From positions 237,800 to 301,799 of the forward strand of contig NZ_ARQM01000014.1 in assembly GCF_000385135.1 (NCBI RefSeq): 64,000 bases of DNA, written 5' to 3'. Positions 1 to 8,071 of this stretch are shown in pieces. Both the position numbers and the translations under genes were made by a program. Numbering within the stretch: position 1 is the stretch's first letter; every line of letters starts with the position of its first letter. This DNA is from Promicromonospora sukumoe 327MFSha3.1. Its GTDB lineage: Bacteria; Actinomycetota; Actinomycetes; Actinomycetales; Cellulomonadaceae. A model generated the notes under the pieces. That model ran no database searches. It had not been told where the DNA came from and was given only the letters and a program-made list of their open reading frames with translations.

Positions 1-800
1 GCGGCGTCACCGAGCTCGGCTCGGGCACGAGCCAGCTCGCGACCGGCGTGGGCGGCCTGGCCGACGGTGTCGGCGAGCTGGCCGGCGGCGCGCAGGACCT
101 GTCCGACGGACTGGGGCAGGCGACCGAGGAGATCCCGTCGTACACGGAGCAGGAGCGCAAGTCCCTGGCCTCCGTCGTGGCCGACCCGGTCGCGACCGAC
201 GGCGAGGTCACCGACCTCAACACCGGTGCCACGGGCCCGATGTTCGCGGTGCTGGCGCTCTGGCTCGGCGCCCTCGCGCTGATGATCGTGTTCCCGCCGG
301 TGCCGCTGCGCGCCCGCGGCTCGACCCGTGGTGCGCTGCGCCTCACGCTCGGCACGTTCGTGGTCCCGGCCGCGATCGGCCTGGGCACGGGCCTCGCGAC
401 CGGCGCGATCCTGGCCGGCCTCGAGGGGCTCGGCGTCGGTGGCTGGCTCGCCACGATGGGCTTCGGTGCGCTGGTCTCGGTCGCGTTCGTCGCGGTCAAC
501 CAGGCGCTCGCGGCGGCGCTCGGGCACGTCGGGCGGGGCATCAGCCTGCTGGTCGCGGTGCTCGTCATCGCCACGGGTGTGGTGTCCACCGCGCCGAGCG
601 TGCTGGAGGGCCTGGCCGGGTTCCTCCCGGTCGGCCCGAGCCTCGCCGGCCTGGTCCGGCTCGTCGAGCCCGGCACGGGCGGCGTCGCGATGGCGACCGC
701 CGCGGTGGTCCTGTGGGCCGTCGCCGGGATCACGATCACGGCGCTGATGGTGGCGCGCGAGCGCACCGTCCGGGCGGCGGACCTCCTCCGCACCGCCTGA
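1..800 (+). CDS. YhgE/Pip-like membrane protein, C-terminal part
   Basis: The reading frame is already open at the left edge, so the N-terminus lies outside the window. The visible part begins with Gly/Leu/Ala repeats of the form GVGGLADGVGELAGGAQDL, the coiled stalk typical of YhgE/Pip (phage infection protein) family members. It is followed by about five or six hydrophobic segments between residues ~75 and ~245 of the visible part, an ABC-2-type permease-like membrane domain. These proteins sit in the cytoplasmic membrane; related mycobacterial and streptococcal proteins work as phage receptors or in type VII secretion and export, but the substrate here is unknown. The gene ends just before a strong two-way terminator. 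Confidence 0.75.
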   Translation, partial: GVTELGSGTSQLATGVGGLADGVGELAGGAQDLSDGLGQATEEIPSYTEQERKSLASVVADPVATDGEVTDLNTGATGPMFAVLALWLGALALMIVFPPVPLRARGSTRGALRLTLGTFVVPAAIGLGTGLATGAILAGLEGLGVGGWLATMGFGALVSVAFVAVNQALAAALGHVGRGISLLVAVLVIATGVVSTAPSVLEGLAGFLPVGPSLAGLVRLVEPGTGGVAMATAAVVLWAVAGITITALMVARERTVRAADLLRTA

Positions 801-818
801 CCGTACAGCCGCTCCACC

Positions 819-872
819 GAGTGCGGGATGGTCGCCCTTCCAGTTGGCTGGAGGGGCGACCATCCCGCACTC
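819..872. terminator. Bidirectional terminator hairpin
   Basis: Positions 819-837 pair perfectly with 854-872 (19 bp), and the inside (838-843 with 848-853) pairs on with one G-T, leaving a TTGG loop. It lies between two convergent genes and overlaps the stop codon of the minus-strand gene. There is no U-tract on either side. Confidence 0.8.
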
Positions 873-1245
873 AGTCGTTCTGGACCCGGCGCAGCCGGCC
901 GGCCGTGTCCGGCCAGGGCACGTGCGTCGGTTCCAGCGGGACCAGGGCCTTGGCCAGGAACGCGTCGCGCAGCACGATGCCGGCGGGCGAGAGCTCGCTG
1001 ATCGCCAGCTCGACGCCCGCGCCGTCGAGCAGCCAGTGCTCCGCGAGCTCGCGCAGGCCACGATCGAGCACCAGCTCCTCGGCCGCGTGGTAGTCCTGCG
1101 CGTCGCCGACGGCGTGGCCGAGGCGGTTGCGCGGGATCACGTCGGCGTAGTCGTCGGTCACGGGCTCGAGGTAACCGACGGTCTCGCCGTCCTCCCGAGT
1201 GACCGCGAGCCAGGTGTCGACTGGGGCTGTCTCCGGCATCGTCAT
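871..1245 (-). CDS. Small hypothetical protein, 124 aa
   Basis: I do not recognise this protein. It is soluble, acidic, without signal peptide or membrane segment, and reads like a small alpha/beta protein with a TWLAVTREDGETVGYL beta-hairpin near the N-terminus. Two ATG codons, at 1245 and 1239, compete as start and neither has a clear ribosome site. It is monocistronic: the acetamidase gene upstream on the same strand ends 64 bp away, and the 3' end runs into the terminator hairpin at 819-872. Codon use is GC3-rich like the neighbours, so it is very likely a real gene of unknown role. Confidence 0.65.
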   Translation of the reverse strand: MTMPETAPVDTWLAVTREDGETVGYLEPVTDDYADVIPRNRLGHAVGDAQDYHAAEELVLDRGLRELAEHWLLDGAGVELAISELSPAGIVLRDAFLAKALVPLEPTHVPWPDTAGRLRRVQND

Positions 1246-1309
1246 GGCTCGACCATAGGGTCGCCCACCGCGCTGGTGCCCGCTGTTTTCCGGCCCGGCG
1301 CGGCGGACC

Positions 1310-2686
1310 TCAGCCCAGGTCGGACTTCCGGATCAGGCCGTGCACGCCAACCGTCCGGTCGACGACCTGCGAGACCGCGAAGTCGGCCGCCGCCGAGAGG
1401 TAGGCGTAGGCCACAGCCCGGTCCAGGCCGTGGTCGTGCTCCAGGAAGTCGAGCGCGTTCACGACGGCTCGGCGCATCGCGACGTCGAGGTCGCTGAGCT
1501 GGCCGTCCACCGCGCCGTCCGGGTCGGACAGGCCGATCGGGATCCACGCGTCCCGCGTCTCGGCGAACGGGTAGGAGTACGCGACCGAGGGCGCGTCCCC
1601 GGAGCCCGGCTTGCAGACGGTGAGCCGGAACGTGCCGCGCAGGGAGCCCTCCATCGCGGTGAGCGCCACCTCGCCGTCGCCCATCGCCATGTGCGGGTCG
1701 CCGACGTAGAAGAGGGCGCCCTCCGCGCTGACCGGCAGGTAGAAGGTGGAGCCGGCACCCAGGTGGCTGATGTCGATGTTGCCGCCACCGAGCGTCGGCG
1801 GGATCGAGTTGGCCTCGGGCGCGGTGAGCGCCGTCGTCTCGGCGTAGGCCACGCCCATCATCCCGAAGAAGGTCTTGAGCGGGAACCGCACTCGCCCGCG
1901 GCCCGAACCCATGGTCGCGTGGCCGCCGCGCACCTGGGCGAACACCGACACGTTGCCGTACTCGGTCGGGACGCCGGAGCCGCGCCCGTCGGTGCCGACG
2001 GGCGGCATCACCTCGTCGAGCGTGATGCCCGCCGGGGCGCCCGCCGCAGTCCGGGCCAGCGCGCCCTTGCCGTGCCGCGACGAGACCACGCCGTAGGGCA
2101 CGCGCGGCGTCGCCTCCAGCGTCTCGATCTTCAGCACGTCGCCCGGCTCGGCCCCCTCCACGAAGACGGGCCCGGTCACGATGTGCGGCCCGTCGACGTC
2201 GAAGTCGCGCGGCGTGCGGGAGTACCCGGTGGCGATCGCGGCGGCGTCCTCCAGCACCTCGCGGCGGTGGACGCCGTGCTCGGCGAAGTACGCGACCGGG
2301 TCGCGGCCCTGGTCCTCGAGGATGCCCTCGTGGGACACGGCGTCGATGGTGACGGTCTGCCCGGAGCGCATCCGGGTCACGGCGTCGGCGTGCACCGACG
2401 GGACGTAGCCCCACAGGACGTCGTCGACGTCCGAGCGCAGGTAGACGTCGCCGCGGATGCGACCCCGGCCGGGCTGCAGGACCCCGGAGTACCGCCCCGA
2501 GCCCTGACCGGCGCCCGCGCCCCGGCTCGCTGACAGGGTCGCGCCCGCGGCCGGCACCGCCGATCCGGCGGCCAGGGCCGACCCGGCCCCGACGCCCAGC
2601 GCGGCCTGCAGGAACCGCCGTCGGCCCAGCGCCGCGACCAGGGTCTCCGCTGCGGTTCGTCCGTCTCGGTGTCCGCGAAGTGTCAC
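1310..2686 (-). CDS. Acetamidase/formamidase family protein, Tat-exported
   Basis: 458 aa from a GTG at 2686. Residues ~20-45 form a twin-arginine signal (GRRRFLQAALGVGAGSALAA), so the enzyme is probably folded in the cytoplasm and exported. The mature part matches the FmdA/AmdA family, which hydrolyses short amides to ammonia and the acid; segments such as GDVLKIETLE and YVGDPHMAMGDGEVALTAMEG are typical family signatures. Most characterised FmdA/AmdA enzymes are cytoplasmic, so the Tat leader is a notable variation, although exported homologues are common in Actinobacteria. The real substrate cannot be read from sequence. An AGGAG lies about 11 nt before the start. The gene appears to stand alone. 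Confidence 0.85.
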   Translation of the reverse strand: MTLRGHRDGRTAAETLVAALGRRRFLQAALGVGAGSALAAGSAVPAAGATLSASRGAGAGQGSGRYSGVLQPGRGRIRGDVYLRSDVDDVLWGYVPSVHADAVTRMRSGQTVTIDAVSHEGILEDQGRDPVAYFAEHGVHRREVLEDAAAIATGYSRTPRDFDVDGPHIVTGPVFVEGAEPGDVLKIETLEATPRVPYGVVSSRHGKGALARTAAGAPAGITLDEVMPPVGTDGRGSGVPTEYGNVSVFAQVRGGHATMGSGRGRVRFPLKTFFGMMGVAYAETTALTAPEANSIPPTLGGGNIDISHLGAGSTFYLPVSAEGALFYVGDPHMAMGDGEVALTAMEGSLRGTFRLTVCKPGSGDAPSVAYSYPFAETRDAWIPIGLSDPDGAVDGQLSDLDVAMRRAVVNALDFLEHDHGLDRAVAYAYLSAAADFAVSQVVDRTVGVHGLIRKSDLG

Positions 2687-2807
2687 GGGTCCACGCTCCT
2701 TCGGTCTGGGGCGCGGTCGGGCACCGCGCGATCCCGACGGTAGGAAGCGGAGATTTCGCCCGGATGTGCCGGTCGTTACGAGCCGCTACGCGCTGGGCCC
2801 GGCGATC

Positions 2808-2860
2808 GACCATGCAGCTGCTGCCAACGAGTGTCTGCGACTGGCAGCAAGTGCATGGTC
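2808..2860 (-). terminator. Interrupted hairpin between two minus-strand genes
   Basis: GACCATGCA at 2808-2816 pairs with TGCATGGTC at 2852-2860, and GCTGCCA at 2820-2826 pairs with TGGCAGC at 2842-2848, with 3-nt internal loops opposite each other. It sits after the M20 gene and before the acetamidase gene on the same strand, so a terminator for the former is the simplest reading; an operator for the latter is possible. Confidence 0.55.
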
Positions 2861-2917
2861 GGCAGATCGGGGCCGGCCCGCGGCAGACCACCCCGGCCGA
2901 GCACCGGAGCCCGCCCC

Positions 2918-4279
2918 TCAGTCGAAGTAGCGCACCACGTCGACCGGACCGCCCTGCGCGGCGAACTCCTCGTGCACGGCGGCGCGCAGTCCGGCGTCGG
3001 CCAGGTAGTCCAGCGCCGTCGCCGCGAGCCCGGCGGCGCTGTCCACGGCGGCCGAGACCGCCGCGGGGGTCGCGGCGGCGGCCGCGAACTCGGCGGTGTG
3101 CAGCGCGACGTCGGGCTCGGAGACCTGCACGAGCGGGTGGATGCCCGGGACGCGGAACGAGACGTTGCCGAAGTCGGTGGACGCGGCGAGCGTCTCCGAG
3201 AGCACGCCGGCCGGCAGCGGATCGCGCCCGCGGCGCCGCTGGGCCGCGACCCAGCGGCCGGTCAGCGCCTCGTTCGTGCGCACCGGGAGGCTCGGGTGCG
3301 CGCCGTCGTCCCAGGTGATCTCCACCTCGGTGCCGGTCATCAGGGCCGCGCCGCGGGCGATGTCGTCGAGACGGCGCGAGAGGTCGCGCAGGGTGTCCGG
3401 GTACTTGGACCGCGCGTACAGGTGCACCACCGCGCGCTCGGTGATGATGCTCGGCCGGGTGCCGCCCTCGGCGATCGTCGCGTGCACCCGGTCCACGGGC
3501 GGCATCTGCTGCCGCAGCAGGCCGATGCCCTGGTACGCGAGCGTGGCGGCGTCGAGCGCGTTGCGGCCCATGTACGGCTGGGCGGAGGCGTGCGCGGGCC
3601 GGCCGGTGAAAGTCCAGGTCAGCAGACGTCGGCCGAGCCAGACCTGGTCGGCGACGTCGAGCCCGTACGGGTGCACCATGATCGCGGCGTCGATCCCCTC
3701 CAGCGCCCCGTTGCGCGCCAGCACCTCCTTGCCGGAGTGCCCCTCCTCGGCGGGCGTGCCGAGCAGCACGACGCGCCCGGCGGGCACGCGCCCGGCGGCG
3801 TCGCCTGAGGTCAGCACCCGGTGCAGCGCGAGGAACGCGCCGACGCCGGACGCCGCGATGACGTTGTGGCCGCAGGCGTGGCCGATGCCGGGCAGCGCGT
3901 CGTACTCCGCGCAGATCGCGATCGTGGGGCCGGCGGCGTCGCCGACCTCGGCCCGGAACGCCGTCGGCACCCCGTGGGCGCCCAGCTCCGCCTCGACGCC
4001 GTGCCGCGCCAGCACCTCCACGAGCGTCGCCGAGCTGCGCACCTCCTCGAACGCCGGCTCGGGGTGCTCGTGCAGCCGCCGGACGATCTCCGCGAGGTCC
4101 GGCTCGAGCTCGTCCGCCGCCCGCTCGACGGCGGCGACCAGCTCGGCGGGCGCGCCGCCGTCGGGCCGGGCACCCTCCCCGTCGCCGGGCACCGCGGCGG
4201 CCAGGGCGGCCCGCCGTCCCGCGGTCTCGGCGACCAGGTGGTCCAGATAGGCGGTGCTGGGCGGGGTGGGGCGGTTCAT
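2918..4279 (-). CDS. M20-family amidohydrolase (AbgB/IAA-hydrolase-like)
   Basis: 453 aa from the ATG at 4279 (ATGs at 4288 and 4321 are possible but lie in the divergent promoter region). It has the M20 metal-binding pattern: an AEYDALPGIGHACGHN segment near residue 115, a PAEEG stretch near residue 165 for the general base/metal glutamate, and a lid domain in the middle. M20D/AbgB-like members cleave amide-linked amino acids, for example p-aminobenzoyl-glutamate or N-acyl amino acids. The divergent neighbour is an AbgT transporter, the classic partner that imports p-aminobenzoyl-glutamate, so uptake and cleavage of that kind of conjugate is a fair inference. The enzyme lacks a signal peptide and should be cytoplasmic. 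Confidence 0.85.
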   Translation of the reverse strand: MNRPTPPSTAYLDHLVAETAGRRAALAAAVPGDGEGARPDGGAPAELVAAVERAADELEPDLAEIVRRLHEHPEPAFEEVRSSATLVEVLARHGVEAELGAHGVPTAFRAEVGDAAGPTIAICAEYDALPGIGHACGHNVIAASGVGAFLALHRVLTSGDAAGRVPAGRVVLLGTPAEEGHSGKEVLARNGALEGIDAAIMVHPYGLDVADQVWLGRRLLTWTFTGRPAHASAQPYMGRNALDAATLAYQGIGLLRQQMPPVDRVHATIAEGGTRPSIITERAVVHLYARSKYPDTLRDLSRRLDDIARGAALMTGTEVEITWDDGAHPSLPVRTNEALTGRWVAAQRRRGRDPLPAGVLSETLAASTDFGNVSFRVPGIHPLVQVSEPDVALHTAEFAAAAATPAAVSAAVDSAAGLAATALDYLADAGLRAAVHEEFAAQGGPVDVVRYFD

Positions 4280-4376
4280 GCGGTCCATCGTATGGAGCGC
4301 GTTACACGACGGAAAAATCACCCTTTACATTACGGCCCTAGGCTGCCCGACCACCGGAGATCCGAGGGAGACCGCT

Positions 4377-5981
4377 GTGAGCAACGCTGCTTCGCCCGTC
4401 CGACCGTCCCGCACGGACAGGTTCCTGGGTGCCGTCGAACGGCTCGGCAACCGGCTGCCCGAACCGTTCACGCTCTTCCTGATCCTGTTCCTGGTGATCG
4501 CGCTCGTCTCGACGTTCATGGCGCTCGCCGGCGTGACCGTGCAGGTCCCGGGCGCCGAGGAGGTCACAGAGATCCAGGGCCTGTTCACGCCCGAGGGCAT
4601 GACCTGGTTCACGCAGAACATCGGCGCCAACTACATCGGCTTCCCGCCCCTGCTCACGGTGCTGACCATCTGGCTCGCCGTCGGCGTCGCGGAGAAGACG
4701 GGCCTGCTCGCCGCGGGCGTCCGCGTCGTCTTCGGCTCGGCACCCCGCTGGGCGCTGCCGTACGCCGTCGGGTTCGTGGGCGTGATGGGCTCCGTCATGT
4801 CCGACAGCGCGTTCATCGTCATCCCGCCGCTCGCGGCGCTCGTGTTCCGGGCGGCGGGCCGGCACCCGGTGGCGGGTCTGCTCGGCGGCTTCGCGGCGGC
4901 CGGCGCCGGCTACTCCACGAACATCGCCGTGACCAGCCTGGACGCGCTCTTCGCCGGCATCACCACGGCGGTCACCGAGATCCTGCCGAACCCCGGCGAC
5001 CCCGTGAACCCGCTGTCCAACTGGTACTTCAACGTGGTCGCGGCGGTCGTGCTGTCCGTGCTCGCCGGGTTCCTCATCGACCGGGTCCTGGAGCCGCGCC
5101 TCGTCCGCCAGGGCGTCCCCGTCGAGGAGGCGCGCCTCGCCGGCACCGTGGTGCCCGACGGCGGGACGGCGCCCGGTGCGGGTGCGCACGACGAGCCCGC
5201 CGTCACCGCCGACCTCACGGCGACCGAACGGCGCGGACTGGCGTTCGCGGTCGGCTCCCTGCTGCTGGTCGCCGCGGTGCTCACCGTCGCGTTCGTGCTG
5301 CCCGGTTCCCCGTGGCGCAACGAAGACGGCGGGTTCCTGCCCGAGTCGCCGCTGCTCGGCTCGATCACCTTCGTCATCTTCGTGCTGTTCATGGTGCCCG
5401 GCGTGGCCTACGGCGTCGTGACCCGGTCGGTGACCTCGATGAAGGACGTGCCGCGGCTGCTGGAACAGTCCGTCAAGGACATGGCGGGATTCCTGGTCCT
5501 CGCGTTCGTGCTGGGCCAGTTCATCGCGCTGTTCAACTGGTCCGGCGTGGGCCAGTGGATCGCCGTGGCGGGCGCCGAGGGCCTGGAGTCGAGCGGCCTG
5601 ACCGGCTACGGCGCGATCATCGGGTTCCTGGCGCTCGCGTCCCTGCTGAACTTGTTCATCATCTCGGGCTCGTCGCTGTGGACCATCATGGCGGCCGTGT
5701 TCGTGCCGATGTTCGCGCTCATCGGCTACGAGCCCGGGTTCGTGCAGGCCGCGTTCCGCGTGGGCGACTCCGCGACGCAGATCATCACGCCCCTGAACCC
5801 GTACATGATCGTGCTGCTCACGTTCCTGCGGCGCTGGGAGCCGAAGGCCGGCCTGGGCACCGTGATCGCCCGGCTGCTGCCGTTCACCGTGGCCTTCTGG
5901 CTGGTGTGGGCGGCGATCCTGTCCGTGTTCTTCTTCCTCGACCTGCCGATCGGGCCGGGCAACGGGATCTTCCTGGACTGA
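4377..5981 (+). CDS. AbgT-family transporter
   Basis: 534 aa from a GTG at 4377 with GAGGGAG at 4364-4370 as ribosome site. The protein opens with the family-like stretch LGAVERLGNRLPEPFTLFLI and holds roughly 12-13 hydrophobic helices; an NWSGVG segment and the final PLNPYMIVLL also fit AbgT. AbgT proteins import p-aminobenzoyl-glutamate; some members (YdaH, MtrF) instead export sulfonamides using the proton gradient. The divergent M20 peptidase favours the import role here. The two start codons are 97 bp apart, so the pair probably shares a control region. The gene ends before a long palindromic terminator. Confidence 0.88.
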   Translation: MSNAASPVRPSRTDRFLGAVERLGNRLPEPFTLFLILFLVIALVSTFMALAGVTVQVPGAEEVTEIQGLFTPEGMTWFTQNIGANYIGFPPLLTVLTIWLAVGVAEKTGLLAAGVRVVFGSAPRWALPYAVGFVGVMGSVMSDSAFIVIPPLAALVFRAAGRHPVAGLLGGFAAAGAGYSTNIAVTSLDALFAGITTAVTEILPNPGDPVNPLSNWYFNVVAAVVLSVLAGFLIDRVLEPRLVRQGVPVEEARLAGTVVPDGGTAPGAGAHDEPAVTADLTATERRGLAFAVGSLLLVAAVLTVAFVLPGSPWRNEDGGFLPESPLLGSITFVIFVLFMVPGVAYGVVTRSVTSMKDVPRLLEQSVKDMAGFLVLAFVLGQFIALFNWSGVGQWIAVAGAEGLESSGLTGYGAIIGFLALASLLNLFIISGSSLWTIMAAVFVPMFALIGYEPGFVQAAFRVGDSATQIITPLNPYMIVLLTFLRRWEPKAGLGTVIARLLPFTVAFWLVWAAILSVFFFLDLPIGPGNGIFLD

Positions 5982-6004
5982 TCCACCCCGTCCACCTCGC
6001 CGAA

Positions 6005-6069
6005 ACGGAACGCCCGGTCCGGTTGCGCGCGGCGCAGGGCCTCGCGCACAACCGGACCGGGCGTTCCGT
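6005..6069. terminator. Bidirectional terminator between abgT and purB
   Basis: 21-bp perfect stem: 6005-6025 pairs with 6049-6069. The two genes converge here. There is no clear U-tract. Confidence 0.8.
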
Positions 6070-6086
6070 CTCGGCGCCGGGACCGG

Positions 6087-7568
6087 TCAGTCGAGGTAGT
6101 CCTTGACGAGCTGCTCCGCCAGGCCCGTGTACGTCGCGGGCGTCAGCGCGGCCAGGCGCGCGGCGACGTCGTCGGGCAGGCCCAGGCCCGCGACGAACTC
6201 GCGCATGCGCGCGCCGTCGACCCGCTGGCCGCGCGTCAGGTCCTTGAGGCGCTCGTACGGGTTCTCCATGCCGGGCACGCCCGCGACCGAGGCCGCGCGC
6301 ATCGCGGACTGGACGGGCTCGCCCAGCACCTCCCAGTTGGCGTCGAGGTCCTCGCGCAGCAGGGTCTCGTTCACGGCCAGGCGGTCCAGGCCGCGCGACA
6401 CGTTGTCGATCGCGAGCAGGCTGTGCCCGAACGCCGGGCCGATGTTGCGCTGCGTCGTGGAGTCGGTGAGGTCGCGCTGCAGGCGGCTCGTCACCAGCGT
6501 GGCCGAGAGCGTGTCCAGCAGCGAGCACGAGATCTCGAGGTTGGCCTCGGCGTTCTCGAACCGGATGGGGTTCACCTTGTGCGGCATCGTGGACGAGCCC
6601 GTGGCCCCGGCGACCGGGATCTGCGTGAAGAACCCGAGCGAGATGTAGGTCCACACGTCGGTCGCGAGGTTGTGCAGGATCCGGTTGAAGCGGGCGACGT
6701 CGGCGTAGACCTCGGCCTGCCAGTCGTGCGACTCGATCTGCGTGGTCAGCGGGTTCCAGTCCAGCCCGAGGCCCTCGACGAACGCCTTCGACACCGCGGG
6801 CCAGTCGGCCGACGGCACGGCGACCGTGTGCGCGCCGTAGGTGCCCGTGGCGCCGTTCAGCTTGCCCAGGAACTCGGCGCCGTCGACCCGGCGGAGCTGA
6901 CGGCGCAGGCGGTGCGCCAGCACGGCGAGCTCCTTGCCGAGGGTGGACGGCGTGGCGGGCTGGCCGTGCGTCCGCGACAGCAGCGGCGCCGCGGCGTGCT
7001 CGCGCGCCATGTCCGCGAGCTGGTCGACGACGGCGGTCGCGGCCGGCAGCCAGACCTCCCGGACCGCGCCCCGCACCATCAGCGCGTAGGACAGGTTGTT
7101 GATGTCCTCGCTGGTGCACGCGAAGTGCACCAGCTCGCTCGCGGCGGGGAGGCTGGTCTCGCCGAGCGCCTCCGGGGCGGCCGCGATGCGGCGCTTGATG
7201 AAGTACTCGACCGCCTTGACGTCGTGCACGGTCTCGCGCTCGATCTCGGCCAGCTCGGCGATCTCGGCCGCGCCGAACGTCGCGGGGATCGCGCGCAGGT
7301 ACTCGATCTCGGCCTGCGTCAGCGTGGGCGCACCCGGGACGACGGGCGCCGCGACGCCCTCCGCGCCGTTGCACAGCGTGATCAGCCACTCCACCTCGAC
7401 GTGGATGCGCTCGCGGTTCAGCGCGGCCTCGCTCAGGTGGTCCACGAGCGGGGCGACGGCCTTGCGGTACCGCCCGTCCAGGGGGCCGAGCGCGATGGCG
7501 GGGCTCACCTCCGCGAGCGTGACGCGGGCGGCGGGGCTGGGCGTGGTGGTCTCAGGCACGTGCTCCAT
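6087..7568 (-). CDS. purB: Adenylosuccinate lyase
   Basis: 493 aa, starting at the ATG at 7568. It catalyses two steps of purine synthesis: SAICAR to AICAR plus fumarate and adenylosuccinate to AMP plus fumarate. The fumarase/aspartase superfamily signature SSTMPHKVNPIRFENAEAN is present around residues 323-341 and carries the mobile-loop catalytic serine. The N-terminal LGPLDGRYRKAV is typical of the PurB form near 450-490 aa. The frame stays open for another 740 bp upstream, but that part is low-complexity and overlaps other genes, so I reject a longer protein. It is a single gene closed by a terminator shared with abgT. Confidence 0.95.
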   Translation of the reverse strand: MEHVPETTTPSPAARVTLAEVSPAIALGPLDGRYRKAVAPLVDHLSEAALNRERIHVEVEWLITLCNGAEGVAAPVVPGAPTLTQAEIEYLRAIPATFGAAEIAELAEIERETVHDVKAVEYFIKRRIAAAPEALGETSLPAASELVHFACTSEDINNLSYALMVRGAVREVWLPAATAVVDQLADMAREHAAAPLLSRTHGQPATPSTLGKELAVLAHRLRRQLRRVDGAEFLGKLNGATGTYGAHTVAVPSADWPAVSKAFVEGLGLDWNPLTTQIESHDWQAEVYADVARFNRILHNLATDVWTYISLGFFTQIPVAGATGSSTMPHKVNPIRFENAEANLEISCSLLDTLSATLVTSRLQRDLTDSTTQRNIGPAFGHSLLAIDNVSRGLDRLAVNETLLREDLDANWEVLGEPVQSAMRAASVAGVPGMENPYERLKDLTRGQRVDGARMREFVAGLGLPDDVAARLAALTPATYTGLAEQLVKDYLD

Positions 7569-7769
7569 TCTCCCACGGGCGCGTCCCACCGCGGCTCGTC
7601 GTCCACAGGATCGACCCGCGTGACGGCGTCCCGGCGCCGCGAGCGCGACCACAGGGGACCGTTTCAGGTGTTCGTGCACAGGCAGGCTCGGTTGCCCGAC
7701 GCCGGGCCGCTCGCCCGGCCTAACGTCTCCGGAGGACATAACCGGGAGACCGAGGGAGTGCGAGCGCCG

Positions 7770-7835
7770 ATGGAGAGAGAGCGTCTGAACGGGGCACGCC
7801 TGAGTCGGGCCAGGCTGAACGGGGCCCGGCCGTGA
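7770..7835 (+). CDS. Possible 21-codon leader ORF with RLNGA repeats
   Basis: An ATG at 7770, preceded by GAGGGAG at 7752-7758, opens a 21-codon frame reading MERERLNGARLSRARLNGAR-P. The sequence is a threefold five-residue repeat (LNGAR, LSRAR, LNGAR). Its stop codon overlaps the GTG start of the next gene as GTGA, so translation could be coupled. A start at the GTG at 7758 would add four residues. This may be a real micropeptide or only a translation-coupling leader. Confidence 0.35.
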   Translation: MERERLNGARLSRARLNGARP

Positions 7836-8071
7836 GCTGCGCGCCGGGTGGCGGGCCGGCTCTGGAGAGCGTGCTGCCGGGGCTCGCCCGGGCCGTGGAC
7901 CTGGTGGACCGCGCGTCCGCCGGGATACGGGCCGCCGCCGAGGTCGAGTGGGCTGCTCGGGCGGCGCAGTTGTACCGGATGGCGGTCGACGACGTCGGGC
8001 GCGCCCTGGCCCGCGACCGCGTCCTGCTCGACGAGGCCCTCCTGCTGGCCCGCAGCGGGTGGGCGCGATGA
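7832..8071 (+). CDS. Small WXG100-like helical protein, 79 aa
   Basis: 79 aa from a GTG at 7832. It looks like two helices joined around VEWAARAAQLYR, which resembles the W-x-x-x-A-A-x-x-[FY]-R turn of WXG100/ESX-type secreted proteins. There is no signal peptide. Its stop overlaps the next start as ATGA, so it is co-translated with the hydrolase downstream. Pairing of a small WXG-like protein with a larger effector-like partner is typical of type VII secretion substrates. The family assignment rests on pattern only and no secretion genes are in the window. Confidence 0.6.
   Translation: MSCAPGGGPALESVLPGLARAVDLVDRASAGIRAAAEVEWAARAAQLYRMAVDDVGRALARDRVLLDEALLLARSGWAR

Noticed and set aside
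1242..2891. Long open frame on the minus strand overlapping the acetamidase gene
   Set aside because: It is Arg/Pro/Gly-rich low-complexity translation, a normal shadow of a GC-rich gene in another frame; the acetamidase frame has family motifs.
3821..6106. 761-codon open frame on the plus strand across the M20 and AbgT genes
   Set aside because: It runs through two real genes, one in antisense, and has only Arg/Gly/Pro-rich composition with no motif.
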